Part shown: piece by piece, positions 1-8,606 of the stretch | Layout of the letters: every line of letters starts with the position of its first letter | Position numbering within the stretch: position 1 is the first letter of the stretch | DNA from: Streptomyces regalis | Lineage (GTDB): Bacteria > Actinomycetota > Actinomycetes > Streptomycetales > Streptomycetaceae | Assembly: GCF_001509475.1 (NCBI RefSeq) | Contig: NZ_LLZG01000364.1 | Location: forward strand, 115,595 to 179,594 | Direction: 5' to 3' | DNA: 64,000 bases | Program-made: the position numbers and the translations under genes | Notes under the pieces: model-generated | Databases searched by the model: none | What the model saw: only the letters and a program-made list of their open reading frames with translations | What the model was told of the DNA's origin: nothing

Positions 1-2
1 AC

Positions 3-824
3 CTCTGGATCGTCGGCACGAGTGGTGGGTGGGACCGGGGCCAGGCTCCAAAGATCATGACGACGCGGGAGATCCGTCTCGACACGTTGAAGGCAGACGG
101 GTCCTCGAAGTGGCACATCCCATCGGCAGCACCGGTCGATCTCGGAGGCGACTCGGCGCTGCCACTGGACCCGTACCTGTTCGGCCTTCTCCTCGGGGAC
201 GGCTCATTCCCGCACGACCTCCGTCTGTCCACGATCGACGACGAGACTCGCGATGCCGTGGCGGCCGCCGTGGCGCCGGAATGCCGTCTGGTGCCTGTTG
301 AGGGTTCCCGCTGCGACTACACGATCCAGCTTTCCCAGCGTTCCGACGGCGTCCGCACCCCAGTGATCCAGACCCTGCGGGATCTGAACCTCTGGGGCGA
401 GACGTCGCATGGCACCTTCGTTCCCGACGCTTTCAAGAACACGTCGGTCAAGAACCGTCTCGCTCTGCTGCAAGGGCTCCTGGACACCGACGGCACGGTC
501 CATGCGGACGGTATGGGCCTTTCGCTCCGCACGGCCTCGCGCAGGCTTGCGGACGATGTCGCCTGGCTCGTGCGCTCACTGGGCGGCCGTGCGCGCGTCC
601 TGCCGAAACGAGCTGAATTCGACGTCTCGGTTGCCCTGCCCGACGACTACGCGCCGTTCCGACTGACCCGCAAGACCGAACGTGTCCGGCGCCGGCCGAA
701 GAACCACACCTTCCTGCGGGGAATCCGCGCGGTCGAGTACGTGGGGCGAAAGCCGGCCCAGTGCATCAGCGTGGCTCACCCGAGCCACGCATACATCACC
801 GACAACTTCACGGTCACCCACAAC
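3..824 (+). other. Intein (C-terminal part) with LAGLIDADG homing endonuclease, inserted in the RecG Walker A motif
   Basis: 274 intein codons are visible, and the N-terminal splicing block lies outside the window. The two LAGLIDADG helices are YLFGLLLGDG (about 174-203) and LLQGLLDTDG (465-494), and both keep their acidic residues, so the endonuclease may be active. The C-terminal splicing block reads SHAYITDNF then TVTHN, ending in the canonical His-Asn at 819-824. The next residue is Thr (825-827), a permitted +1 nucleophile. That Thr is the T of the RecG GSGKT P-loop, so an unspliced precursor could not bind ATP normally. Insertion into a P-loop is a common choice for inteins in ATPases such as RecA and DnaB. 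Confidence 0.93.
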
Positions 825-2111
825 ACGATGGTGGCCCTCCGCGCCATGCTCGCCGTCGTCGACGCGGGCGGCCAGGCCGCGATGCTCGCGCCCACCGAAG
901 TGCTGGCCCAGCAGCACCACCGCTCGATCGTCGAGATGATGGGCGAGCTGGCCGAGGGCGGAATGCTGGGCGGCGCCGAGCAGGCCACCAAAGTGGTCCT
1001 GCTCACCGGCTCCATGGGCGCGGCCGCCCGCCGCCAGGCGCTGCTCGACCTGGTCACGGCAGAGGCCGGGATCGTGATCGGCACGCACGCGCTGATCGAG
1101 GACAAGGTGCAGTTCCATGACCTCGGCCTGGTCGTGGTCGACGAGCAGCACCGCTTCGGCGTCGAGCAGCGCGACGCCCTGCGCGGCAAGGGAAAGCAGC
1201 CACCGCACCTGCTCGTGATGACCGCCACACCCATCCCGCGCACGGTCGCGATGACGGTGTTCGGCGACCTGGAGACCTCGGTCCTCGACCAGCTCCCGGC
1301 CGGCCGCTCACCGATCGCCACCCATGTCGTCCCGGCCGCCGACAAGCCCCACTTCCTGGCCCGCGCCTGGGAGCGGGTGCGCGAAGAAGTGGCGAACGGC
1401 CATCAGGCGTATGTCGTCTGCCCGCGCATCGGCGACGAGGAGGACGACCCGAAGAAGAGCGGCAAGAAGAAGTCCCCGGAGGACGAGGCGGAGAAGCGCC
1501 CGCCCCTCGCCGTCCTGGAGGTGGCCGACCAACTCGCCAAGGGCCCCCTGCAGGGCCTCTCGGTCGAGATCCTGCACGGTCGGATGCACCCCGACGACAA
1601 GGACGCCGTGATGCGCCGCTTCGCCGCCGGCGACACGGACGTCCTGGTCGCCACGACGGTCATCGAGGTCGGCGTGAACGTCCCCAACGCCACGGCGATG
1701 GTGATCATGGACGCCGACCGATTCGGCGTCTCCCAGCTCCACCAGCTGCGCGGCCGTGTGGGCCGAGGCTCCGCCCCCGGCCTCTGCCTCCTGGTCACCG
1801 AGATGCCGGAGGCGAGCGCGGCTCGCCAGCGCCTCAACGCCGTCGCGTCCACCCTCGACGGCTTCGAACTCTCCCGCATCGACCTGGAACAGCGCCGCGA
1901 GGGCGACGTCCTGGGCCAGGCCCAGTCCGGAGCCCGTACCTCCCTGCGGGTCCTCGCCGTCATCGAGGACGAGGAGATCATCGCCGAGGCGCGGGACGAG
2001 GCGGCGGCGCTGGTGGCGGCGGACCCTGAGCTGACGCAGCTCCCCGGCCTACGGACGGCCCTGGACGCCCTCTTGGACGAGGAAAGGGAGCAGTACTTGG
2101 AAAAGGGGTGA
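3..2111 (+). CDS. recG: ATP-dependent DNA helicase RecG, 3' part, intein-containing (5' partial)
   Basis: RecG unwinds and remodels stalled replication forks and Holliday junctions. The reading frame is open from base 3, so the gene begins outside the window. Bases 3-824 encode an intein (separate entry). From base 825 the sequence is the RecG helicase core: it begins TMVALRAML directly after the lost Walker A lysine, followed by motif Ia (PTEVLAQQHH), motif II DEQH (about 1138-1149), motif III TATPIPRT (about 1219-1242), and the motif V/VI block ending RGRVGRG (about 1750-1770). A charged lysine-rich insert lies around 1440-1500. The ATG at 57 is internal to the intein and is not the start. 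The stop at 2109-2111 is followed by a dispersed repeat and then rsmD. Family assignment is certain; whether the protein splices is inferred. Confidence 0.95.
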   Translation, partial: LWIVGTSGGWDRGQAPKIMTTREIRLDTLKADGSSKWHIPSAAPVDLGGDSALPLDPYLFGLLLGDGSFPHDLRLSTIDDETRDAVAAAVAPECRLVPVEGSRCDYTIQLSQRSDGVRTPVIQTLRDLNLWGETSHGTFVPDAFKNTSVKNRLALLQGLLDTDGTVHADGMGLSLRTASRRLADDVAWLVRSLGGRARVLPKRAEFDVSVALPDDYAPFRLTRKTERVRRRPKNHTFLRGIRAVEYVGRKPAQCISVAHPSHAYITDNFTVTHNTMVALRAMLAVVDAGGQAAMLAPTEVLAQQHHRSIVEMMGELAEGGMLGGAEQATKVVLLTGSMGAAARRQALLDLVTAEAGIVIGTHALIEDKVQFHDLGLVVVDEQHRFGVEQRDALRGKGKQPPHLLVMTATPIPRTVAMTVFGDLETSVLDQLPAGRSPIATHVVPAADKPHFLARAWERVREEVANGHQAYVVCPRIGDEEDDPKKSGKKKSPEDEAEKRPPLAVLEVADQLAKGPLQGLSVEILHGRMHPDDKDAVMRRFAAGDTDVLVATTVIEVGVNVPNATAMVIMDADRFGVSQLHQLRGRVGRGSAPGLCLLVTEMPEASAARQRLNAVASTLDGFELSRIDLEQRREGDVLGQAQSGARTSLRVLAVIEDEEIIAEARDEAAALVAADPELTQLPGLRTALDALLDEEREQYLEKG

Positions 2112-2122
2112 GGGAGACTCCT

Positions 2123-2180
2123 CAGGGGCGCGGGGCTGTAATCCATATGCGGCTACCGCCGCGCGGGCGCGACCAGCCAC
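2123..2180 (+). repeat. Dispersed repeat, copy A (recG-rsmD intergenic)
   Basis: The segment beginning CAGGGGCGCGGGGCTGTA, with a central ATATGCGGCT and ending GCGCGACCAGCCAC, recurs with a few changes at 12789-12843 inside smc. It contains a GC-rich self-complementary core. Repeats of this look are frequent between Streptomyces genes (recalled knowledge, not searched here). Confidence 0.8.
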
Positions 2181-2192
2181 ACTGAGACCTAA

Positions 2193-3311
<1,119 letters not shown>

Positions 3312-3369
3312 TGGGGCTACAGTCGTCCCGTCCGTCTCCTTCACAGCTGTAGAGAGTGGCGAGCACACG

Positions 3370-4449
3370 GTGGACGTACAGAAGAAGCTCGACGAGATCG
3401 TCGCGGCCGTCTCGGGTGCCCGGTCGATGCCCATGTCGGCCTCGTGCGTGGTCAACCGAGCCGACCTGCTCTCGATGCTCGAAGAGGTCCGCGAGGCCCT
3501 GCCCGGCTCCCTCGCCCAGGCCCAGGAGCTGATCGGCGACCGCGAGCAGATGGTCGAGCAGGCCCGTCAGGAGGCCGAGCGGATCATCCACTCCGCGCAC
3601 GCCGAGCGCGGCTCCCTGATCTCCGACACGGAGGTCGCCCGCCGCTCCCAGGCCGAGGCCGACCGCATCCTCGCCGAGGCCCGCAAGGAGGCCGAGGAGA
3701 TCGTCGCGGAGGCCGACGACTACGTCGACTCCAAGCTCGCCAACTTCGAGGTCGTCCTCACCAAGACCCTCGGTTCCGTCGGCCGCGGCCGCGAGAAGCT
3801 CCTCGGCACCGGCCCCGGCACCGACGAGCAGGGCTACGAGGACGAGGACGCCCCCGAGCGCAGCCACGACCCCGAGACCCTGCGCCGCACCGCCGACGAG
3901 TACGTCGACGTCAAGCTCGGCGCCTTCGAGGCGGTCCTGGCCAAGACCCTGGAGGCCGTCGGCCGCGGCCGCCAGAAGCTGCACGGCCGTATCGCCACGG
4001 ACGACCTCGGCGCCCTCGCCGACGACATGAGCACGGTCCAGCACTCCAGCGACGCCGACTACCTGGCCGACCTCGCCGCCCTCGCCGAGCGGGACGCCCC
4101 GTCAGCCCCCGCCGAGCAGCCCGCCCAGCAACAGCAGCAGTACGACCAGCAGGCGGCCGTGCAGCCGGCGTACGGCTACCAGCAGCAGAACGCGGATCCG
4201 TACGGCGGCTACCAGCAGGGCTACGGCGGTCAGCAGGACCCGTACGGCTACCAGCAGGCCGACCCCTACGCCTACCAGGGCTACGCCCCCCAGCAGGCCG
4301 CCTACGACCCGAACCAGGCCCAGCAGCAGGCCGCGCAGCAGACCTCGCAGGGCGACCAGGGCTACGCCCTCGACGAGACCAGCCTCTTCGACACCAGCAT
4401 GATCAGCGCGGAGCAGTTGCGGGCCTACGAGCAGGGGCGAGGCCAGTAA
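3370..4449 (+). CDS. SepIVA/DivIVA-like coiled-coil protein with Q/Y/G-rich C-terminal tail
   Basis: 359 residues from the GTG at 3370. Residues about 40-115 are a charged coiled coil rich in A, E, R and Q. A module of about 32 residues then occurs twice, first as ADDYVDSKLANFEVVL followed by VGRGREKL, second as ADEYVDVKLGAFEAVL followed by VGRGRQKL. From about residue 245 the protein is low complexity, dominated by Q, Y, G and P (for example YGYQQQNADPYGGYQQGYGG), and it ends in an acidic stretch. The position between coaD and yceD-rpmF-rnc-mutM matches mycobacterial Rv2927c (SepIVA), a division and envelope-associated coiled-coil protein. Orthology is inferred from synteny and the DivIVA-like coil; the tail looks like a Streptomyces addition. 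A cytoplasmic, cell-pole or septum location is likely but not shown. Confidence 0.75.
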   Translation: MDVQKKLDEIVAAVSGARSMPMSASCVVNRADLLSMLEEVREALPGSLAQAQELIGDREQMVEQARQEAERIIHSAHAERGSLISDTEVARRSQAEADRILAEARKEAEEIVAEADDYVDSKLANFEVVLTKTLGSVGRGREKLLGTGPGTDEQGYEDEDAPERSHDPETLRRTADEYVDVKLGAFEAVLAKTLEAVGRGRQKLHGRIATDDLGALADDMSTVQHSSDADYLADLAALAERDAPSAPAEQPAQQQQQYDQQAAVQPAYGYQQQNADPYGGYQQGYGGQQDPYGYQQADPYAYQGYAPQQAAYDPNQAQQQAAQQTSQGDQGYALDETSLFDTSMISAEQLRAYEQGRGQ

Positions 4450-4461
4450 GGGGCCACCGGA

Positions 4462-4491
4462 TTGGGCCGTGAGCGAAAGGTCCAGTATCCT
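4462..4491 (+). promoter_or_regulatory. Candidate promoter of yceD-rpmF-rnc-mutM
   Basis: A TTGGGC hexamer at 4462-4467 and TATCCT at 4486-4491 are separated by 18 bases, a reasonable sigma-70-like (HrdB) arrangement about 95 bases before yceD. Between them and the gene a GCTGCCC/GGGCAGC hairpin (4525-4550) would lie in the leader. No transcript data are available. Confidence 0.45.
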
Positions 4492-4587
4492 GGCTCTTCG
4501 GTCGCGTGTACGTCCGCGATCAACGCTGCCCGGGAACACCGCAGGGCAGCAACCCTCTGAGCTCAGTAGATCGAAAGCAGGAATGGC

Positions 4588-5232
4588 GTGACAGCCCGCC
4601 TCGACCACCGCAACCCTCTCGTGTTCGACACACACGAGCTGGGCCGGCGGCCCGGTGCGCTGCAGCGCCTGACCCGCACGGTCGACGCTCCCAAGGACTT
4701 CGGTATCCAGGGAGTCATCGGAGTGCCGGAAGGCGCCCCGGTGGAGCTCGAGCTCCGACTCGAGTCGGTCATGGAAGGTGTGCTTGTCACAGGCACCGGC
4801 CGTGCACAGGCCGAGGGGGAGTGCGTAAGGTGTCTGGAGCCGCTTCAGCTCGACGTCGAAGCGGACTTCCAGGAGATGTTCTCGTACCCTGACGCCGATG
4901 ATCGGGGCCGTCACCACCACGGTGCGGAACCCGGCGACGACGCCGAGGACGACGAGGACAGGCTCTTTCTCGAGGACGGCCTGTTCGACCTCGAATCCGT
5001 GCTGCGCGATGCGGTGGTGCTCGCACTGCCGATGCAGCCGGTGTGCCAGGAAGACTGCCCGGGACTGTGCGCCGAGTGCGGCGCACGCCTCGCGGACGAC
5101 CCGGACCACCACCATGACGCCGTCGACATCCGTTGGGCGGCACTGCAGGGACTCGCCGGTTCACTCGAAGACGGCGAGAAGGACGAGATGAGCGGCGCCG
5201 AACCGGGCGTCGACGAGAAGCAGGAGAAGTAG
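4588..5232 (+). CDS. yceD: YceD family (DUF177) protein
   Basis: 214 residues from the GTG at 4588. The DUF177 core holds the conserved CVRCLEPL near residue 73 and a C-terminal CPGLCAECG (near 157) in the arrangement that in this family immediately precedes rpmF. The middle is acidic with a histidine-rich patch ([18 protein letters not shown]). YceD-family proteins are linked to ribosome and 23S rRNA metabolism in bacteria and plastids, but the biochemical role is not settled. It is encoded three bases ahead of rpmF and is almost certainly cotranscribed with it and rnc. The C-terminal [18 protein letters not shown] tail is charged and probably disordered. Confidence 0.88.
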   Translation: MTARLDHRNPLVFDTHELGRRPGALQRLTRTVDAPKDFGIQGVIGVPEGAPVELELRLESVMEGVLVTGTGRAQAEGECVRCLEPLQLDVEADFQEMFSYPDADDRGRHHHGAEPGDDAEDDEDRLFLEDGLFDLESVLRDAVVLALPMQPVCQEDCPGLCAECGARLADDPDHHHDAVDIRWAALQGLAGSLEDGEKDEMSGAEPGVDEKQEK

Positions 5233-5234
5233 CC

Positions 5235-5408
5235 GTGGCTGTTCCGAAGCGGAAGATGTCGCGCAGCAACACGCGCCACCGCCGGTCGCAGTGGAAGGCT
5301 GCGGTCCCCACTCTGGTTGCGTGCGAGCGCTGCCACGAGCCCAAGCAGCAGCACATCGCGTGCCCGTCGTGCGGCACCTACAACAAGCGCCAGGTCCTCG
5401 AGGTCTGA
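5235..5408 (+). CDS. rpmF: 50S ribosomal protein bL32 (zinc-ribbon form)
   Basis: 57 residues from the GTG at 5235, beginning [20 protein letters not shown] as in bL32 proteins. The two CxxC pairs (CERC at about 30-33 and CPSC at about 43-46) are intact, so this is the zinc-binding C+ paralogue rather than the cysteine-free form that streptomycetes express under zinc starvation. The start follows the yceD stop by two bases, which suggests translational coupling. Confidence 0.95.
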   Translation: MAVPKRKMSRSNTRHRRSQWKAAVPTLVACERCHEPKQQHIACPSCGTYNKRQVLEV

Positions 5409-5427
5409 GCGGCTGGTGAGAGGCACT

Positions 5428-6234
5428 GTGTCCACGCCGAAGAAGAACGCAGCGGACAACACAGCCTCGTCCCACACGCTGTTGGAAGGGCGGCTCGGGT
5501 ACAAGCTCGAGTCCGCCCTTCTGGTGCGTGCGCTGACCCACCGTTCCTACGCATACGAGAACGGCGGTCTGCCCACCAACGAGCGCCTGGAGTTCCTCGG
5601 GGACTCCGTCCTCGGCCTCGTGGTCACGGACACGCTGTACCGCACCCACCCCGACCTGCCCGAAGGCCAGCTGGCCAAGCTGCGGGCCGCGGTGGTCAAC
5701 TCGCGTGCGCTGGCGGAGGTCGGTCGCGGCCTTGACCTTGGCTCCTTCATCCGGCTCGGCCGCGGTGAAGAGGGCACGGGCGGCCGGGACAAGGCGTCCA
5801 TCCTCGCCGACACCCTGGAAGCGGTGATCGGCGCGGTCTATCTCGACCAGGGCCTGGACTCGGCGGCGGAGCTGGTACACCGCCTGTTCGACCCCCTGAT
5901 CGAGAAGTCCTCGAACCTCGGAGCCGGCCTGGACTGGAAGACCAGTCTCCAGGAGCTCACCGCGACCGAAGGCCTCGGAGTCCCCGAGTACCTGGTCACG
6001 GAGACCGGCCCCGACCACGAGAAGACCTTCACTGCTGCCGCCCGCGTCGGAGGCGTCTCGTACGGCACCGGCACCGGCCGCAGCAAGAAGGAGGCGGAGC
6101 AGCAGGCCGCGGAATCCGCGTGGCGGTCCATCAAGGCCGCAGCGGAGGAGCGCGCCAAGAAGGCGAAGGCGGCAGCCGAAGCCGCCGAGCCCGACGCTGA
6201 CGCTGACGCCGACGCGTCATCGGCCTCCGCCTGA
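5428..6234 (+). CDS. rnc: Ribonuclease III (AbsB type)
   Basis: RNase III cleaves double-stranded RNA in rRNA maturation and mRNA decay. The S. coelicolor orthologue is absB, a global regulator of antibiotic production (recalled knowledge). The protein is 268 residues from the GTG at 5428, preceded by AGAGG; an in-frame GTG at 5416 would add MRG-T. The catalytic signature [12 protein letters not shown] is near residue 50, the second acidic cluster is [13 protein letters not shown], and a double-stranded RNA-binding domain follows (DWKTSLQEL to the [14 protein letters not shown] helix). The tail is a low-complexity A/E/D/S stretch. The gene sits 19 bases after rpmF in the same operon. Confidence 0.95.
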   Translation: MSTPKKNAADNTASSHTLLEGRLGYKLESALLVRALTHRSYAYENGGLPTNERLEFLGDSVLGLVVTDTLYRTHPDLPEGQLAKLRAAVVNSRALAEVGRGLDLGSFIRLGRGEEGTGGRDKASILADTLEAVIGAVYLDQGLDSAAELVHRLFDPLIEKSSNLGAGLDWKTSLQELTATEGLGVPEYLVTETGPDHEKTFTAAARVGGVSYGTGTGRSKKEAEQQAAESAWRSIKAAAEERAKKAKAAAEAAEPDADADADASSASA

Positions 6235-6328
6235 CCGGAACAGCGCGATCCGAGCGCCCGTGCCTGCCCTGGGCCGGGCGCTCGGCTCATATCCTGAGTC
6301 GTAGGAACACGGGGAGTACGGGGGAGCC

Positions 6329-7189
6329 ATGCCCGAGTTGCCCGAGGTCGAGGTCGTCCGACGCGGTCTGGAGCGGTGGGTCGCCCATCGCACTGTCGCC
6401 GACGCCGAGGTGCTGCACCCGCGTGCCGTACGCCGCCATGTCGCGGGCGCGGACGACTTCGCGCACCGCCTCAAGGGCCACCGCATCGGCACGCCGAGCC
6501 GTCGCGGCAAGTACCTGTGGCTGCCCCTGGAGGACACGGAGCAGTCGATCCTGGCCCACCTCGGGATGAGCGGCCAGCTGCTGATGCAGCCGCAGAGCGT
6601 GCCCGACGAGAAGCACCTCAGGATCCGCGTGCGCTTCGCGGACGTGCTCGGCACCGAACTGCGCTTCGTGGACCAACGCACCTTCGGCGGCCTGTCGTTG
6701 CACGACAACACCCACGGCGGCCTGCCCGACGTCATCGCGCACATCGCCCGCGATCCCCTCGACCCGCTCTTCGACGACGAGGCCTTCCACCAGGCTCTGC
6801 GCCGCAAGCGCACGACGATCAAACGGGCCTTGCTCGACCAGTCGTTGATCAGCGGTGTCGGCAACATCTACGCGGACGAGGCCCTGTGGCGCACCCGCCT
6901 CCACTACGACCGCCCGACGGCGACCTTCACCCGCCCGCGCACCCTCGAACTCCTGGGCCACGTAAGGGACGTGATGAACGCCGCCCTCGCGGTGGGCGGC
7001 ACCAGCTTCGACAGCCTGTACGTCAACGTCAACGGCGAGTCGGGCTACTTCGACCGATCGCTGGACGCGTACGGCCGTGAAGGGCTGCCGTGCAAGCGGT
7101 GCGGTACGCCGATGCGCCGGCGGCCCTGGATGAACCGGTCCAGCTACTTCTGCCCGAAGTGTCAGCGGGCGCCGCGCGTCTCGTCGTAG
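6329..7189 (+). CDS. mutM: Formamidopyrimidine-DNA glycosylase MutM (Fpg)
   Basis: MutM removes oxidised purines such as 8-oxoguanine and nicks the abasic site. The 286-residue protein starts [15 protein letters not shown]. After methionine removal the N-terminal proline is the Schiff-base nucleophile, and Glu3 is the second catalytic residue. The H2TH region includes [16 protein letters not shown], and the C-terminal zinc finger is CKRCGTPM through YFCPKCQ with all four cysteines. Start at ATG 6329 with GGGGGAG upstream. Its last 28 bases overlap the convergent hxlR-type gene, an arrangement that can let each transcript run into the other. Confidence 0.95.
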   Translation: MPELPEVEVVRRGLERWVAHRTVADAEVLHPRAVRRHVAGADDFAHRLKGHRIGTPSRRGKYLWLPLEDTEQSILAHLGMSGQLLMQPQSVPDEKHLRIRVRFADVLGTELRFVDQRTFGGLSLHDNTHGGLPDVIAHIARDPLDPLFDDEAFHQALRRKRTTIKRALLDQSLISGVGNIYADEALWRTRLHYDRPTATFTRPRTLELLGHVRDVMNAALAVGGTSFDSLYVNVNGESGYFDRSLDAYGREGLPCKRCGTPMRRRPWMNRSSYFCPKCQRAPRVSS

Positions 7190-7563
7190 TGCTGACGTGC
7201 CGCGAGCACGTCGTCCATCCGGCCCTCCACGAAGTGGATGAGGCTCAGCAGCCGCTCGGCGACGTCACGGCCCAGCGGCGTCAGCTCGTAGTCCACGCGG
7301 GGCGGATTGGTCGGCTGGGCCTCGCGGTGCACCAGGCCGTCGCGCTCCAGGGCGTGCAGTGTCTGGGACAGCATCTTCTCGCTGACGCCGTCGACACGGC
7401 GGCGCAGCTCGTTGAAGCGCAGCGAGCCCTCGTACAGGGCGCCCAGCGTGAGTCCGCCCCAGCGGCCCGTGACGTGCTCCAGTGTGCCGCGCGAGGGACA
7501 GGCCTTGGCGAACACGTCGTACGGGAGGTTCTGCGCCTCCGTGCGCTCCTGCGTGGTGTCCAT
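7162..7563 (-). CDS. HxlR-family winged-helix transcriptional regulator
   Basis: 133 residues. HxlR proteins are single-domain winged-helix regulators, several of which sense quinones or electrophiles through a cysteine near the N-terminus. Here that position is filled by [15 protein letters not shown] at about residues 22-36, the right spacing for a redox-sensing Cys22. The helix-turn-helix and wing cover [20 protein letters not shown] to [10 protein letters not shown]. It is transcribed divergently from the flavodoxin-like gene at 7671, with a near-perfect inverted repeat between them, so that gene is the probable target. It overlaps mutM tail to tail. Confidence 0.9.
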   Translation of the reverse strand: MDTTQERTEAQNLPYDVFAKACPSRGTLEHVTGRWGGLTLGALYEGSLRFNELRRRVDGVSEKMLSQTLHALERDGLVHREAQPTNPPRVDYELTPLGRDVAERLLSLIHFVEGRMDDVLAARQHYDETRGAR

Positions 7564-7602
7564 ATCTCAAGCGTACGCGAATGCAGCGCTAACCGGCAGA
7601 TT

Positions 7603-7623
7603 GCACTACCTAAAAGTTAGTGC
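7603..7623. promoter_or_regulatory. Inverted-repeat operator between hxlR-type gene and flavodoxin-like gene
   Basis: The 21-base element has arms GCACTACCT and AGTTAGTGC around an AAA centre; eight of ten base pairs are symmetric. It lies 40 bases upstream of the regulator start and 47 bases upstream of the oxidoreductase start, in an otherwise plain spacer. Position and symmetry fit an HxlR dimer site controlling both genes. Confidence 0.65.
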
Positions 7624-7670
7624 TTTCCTTTCGTTATCACCAGTGAGCTGCCTATCTCAGGAGTACGTAC

Positions 7671-8258
7671 GTGACCACCCCTGTTGTCTCCATCGCCTAC
7701 CACTCCGGCTACGGCCACACCGCCGTCATCGCCGAGGCCGTCCGATCGGGTGCCGTCGAGGCCGGTGCCGAGGTGCACCTGATCAAGGTGGACGAGATCA
7801 CCGAGGAGCAGTGGGCGACCCTCGACGGCTCGGATGCCATCGTGTTCGGTTCGCCGACCTACATGGGCACCGCGTCCGGCGCCTTCCACGTCTTCGCGGA
7901 GGCCACCTCGAAGCGCTGGGCCGAGCAGGCCTGGACCGACAAGCTGGCCGCCGGCTTCACCAACTCCGCCTCCAAGAGCGGCGACAAGCTGCACACCCTG
8001 CAGTTCTTCCAGATCCTGGCCGCCCAGCTCGGCATGCACTGGATCAACCTCGGCCTGCTCCCCGGCTGGAACAACAGCGCTGGCTCCGAGAACGACCTCA
8101 ACCGCCTCGGCGTCTTCGCCGGCGCCGCCGCCCAGACCAACGCCGACCAGGGCCCGGAGGCCGTCCACAAGGCCGACGTCGCGACGGCCGAGCACCTCGG
8201 GCGCCGGGTGGCCGAGACGGCGAAGGTGTTCGCGCGGGGGCGCGTCGCGGCCGCCTGA
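7671..8258 (+). CDS. Flavodoxin-like NAD(P)H:quinone oxidoreductase (WrbA/NmoA-like)
   Basis: 195 residues from GTG 7671, with CAGGAG at 7658-7663. The N-terminal FMN phosphate-binding loop is SIAYHSGYGHTAVIAE (residues 6-21). A flavodoxin-like SDAIVFGSPTYMGTASG segment follows at about 53-69, and a third flavin-contacting stretch is GFTNSASKSGDKL. These features fit FMN-dependent quinone or flavin reductases that detoxify quinones by two-electron reduction. Pairing with an HxlR-type repressor and a symmetric operator is the same logic as known quinone-responsive systems. The exact substrate cannot be read from sequence. Confidence 0.85.
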   Translation: MTTPVVSIAYHSGYGHTAVIAEAVRSGAVEAGAEVHLIKVDEITEEQWATLDGSDAIVFGSPTYMGTASGAFHVFAEATSKRWAEQAWTDKLAAGFTNSASKSGDKLHTLQFFQILAAQLGMHWINLGLLPGWNNSAGSENDLNRLGVFAGAAAQTNADQGPEAVHKADVATAEHLGRRVAETAKVFARGRVAAA

Positions 8259-8269
8259 GTCGCGCCGTA

Positions 8270-8599
8270 ATGAACTGGGTGCGCAGGGACGGGTACGAGA
8301 TCTGCTTCGTCGCGGGCGCGGGGGAGGACCTCGACGAGGTCGGCGATGTCGACATGTGGGTGACGTTCGCCGACGGACAGCGCTGGTCCGGGACCGTCTT
8401 CACCCTCGACGAGGCGCGCCGCCTGATGGACCGCTGGAAGGACGCCGGGGAATGTCTCGGCGGCCGGTACTTCTACGGCTGGGACAACCTGATGGTCCGG
8501 GACCCGGGCATCCCCGCCATGGTCCAGGTCATCGACGACCTCGTCGCCACCGGCGACTACCGGTCGGCCCTGCGCCCTGTGGGCCTCGCCGAGGACTGA
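8270..8599 (+). CDS. Conserved hypothetical protein
   Basis: 109 residues from the ATG at 8270, eleven bases after the oxidoreductase stop. It opens MNWVRRDGYEICFVAGAGED and has no signal peptide or membrane segment. The composition is that of a small acidic globular protein with several Trp and Tyr residues (YFYGWDNLMVRDPG). I do not recognise the family. Codon use is normal for the genome and the frame is clean. It may be cotranscribed with the upstream oxidoreductase; it could equally have its own role. Confidence 0.7.
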   Translation: MNWVRRDGYEICFVAGAGEDLDEVGDVDMWVTFADGQRWSGTVFTLDEARRLMDRWKDAGECLGGRYFYGWDNLMVRDPGIPAMVQVIDDLVATGDYRSALRPVGLAED

Positions 8600-8606
8600 C
8601 AGCCGG

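Noticed and set aside
57..2111. Treating the ATG at 57 as the start of a 684-residue helicase gene
   Set aside because: The frame continues upstream to base 3 with intein sequence, and the ATG lies inside the intein; the gene is 5'-partial.
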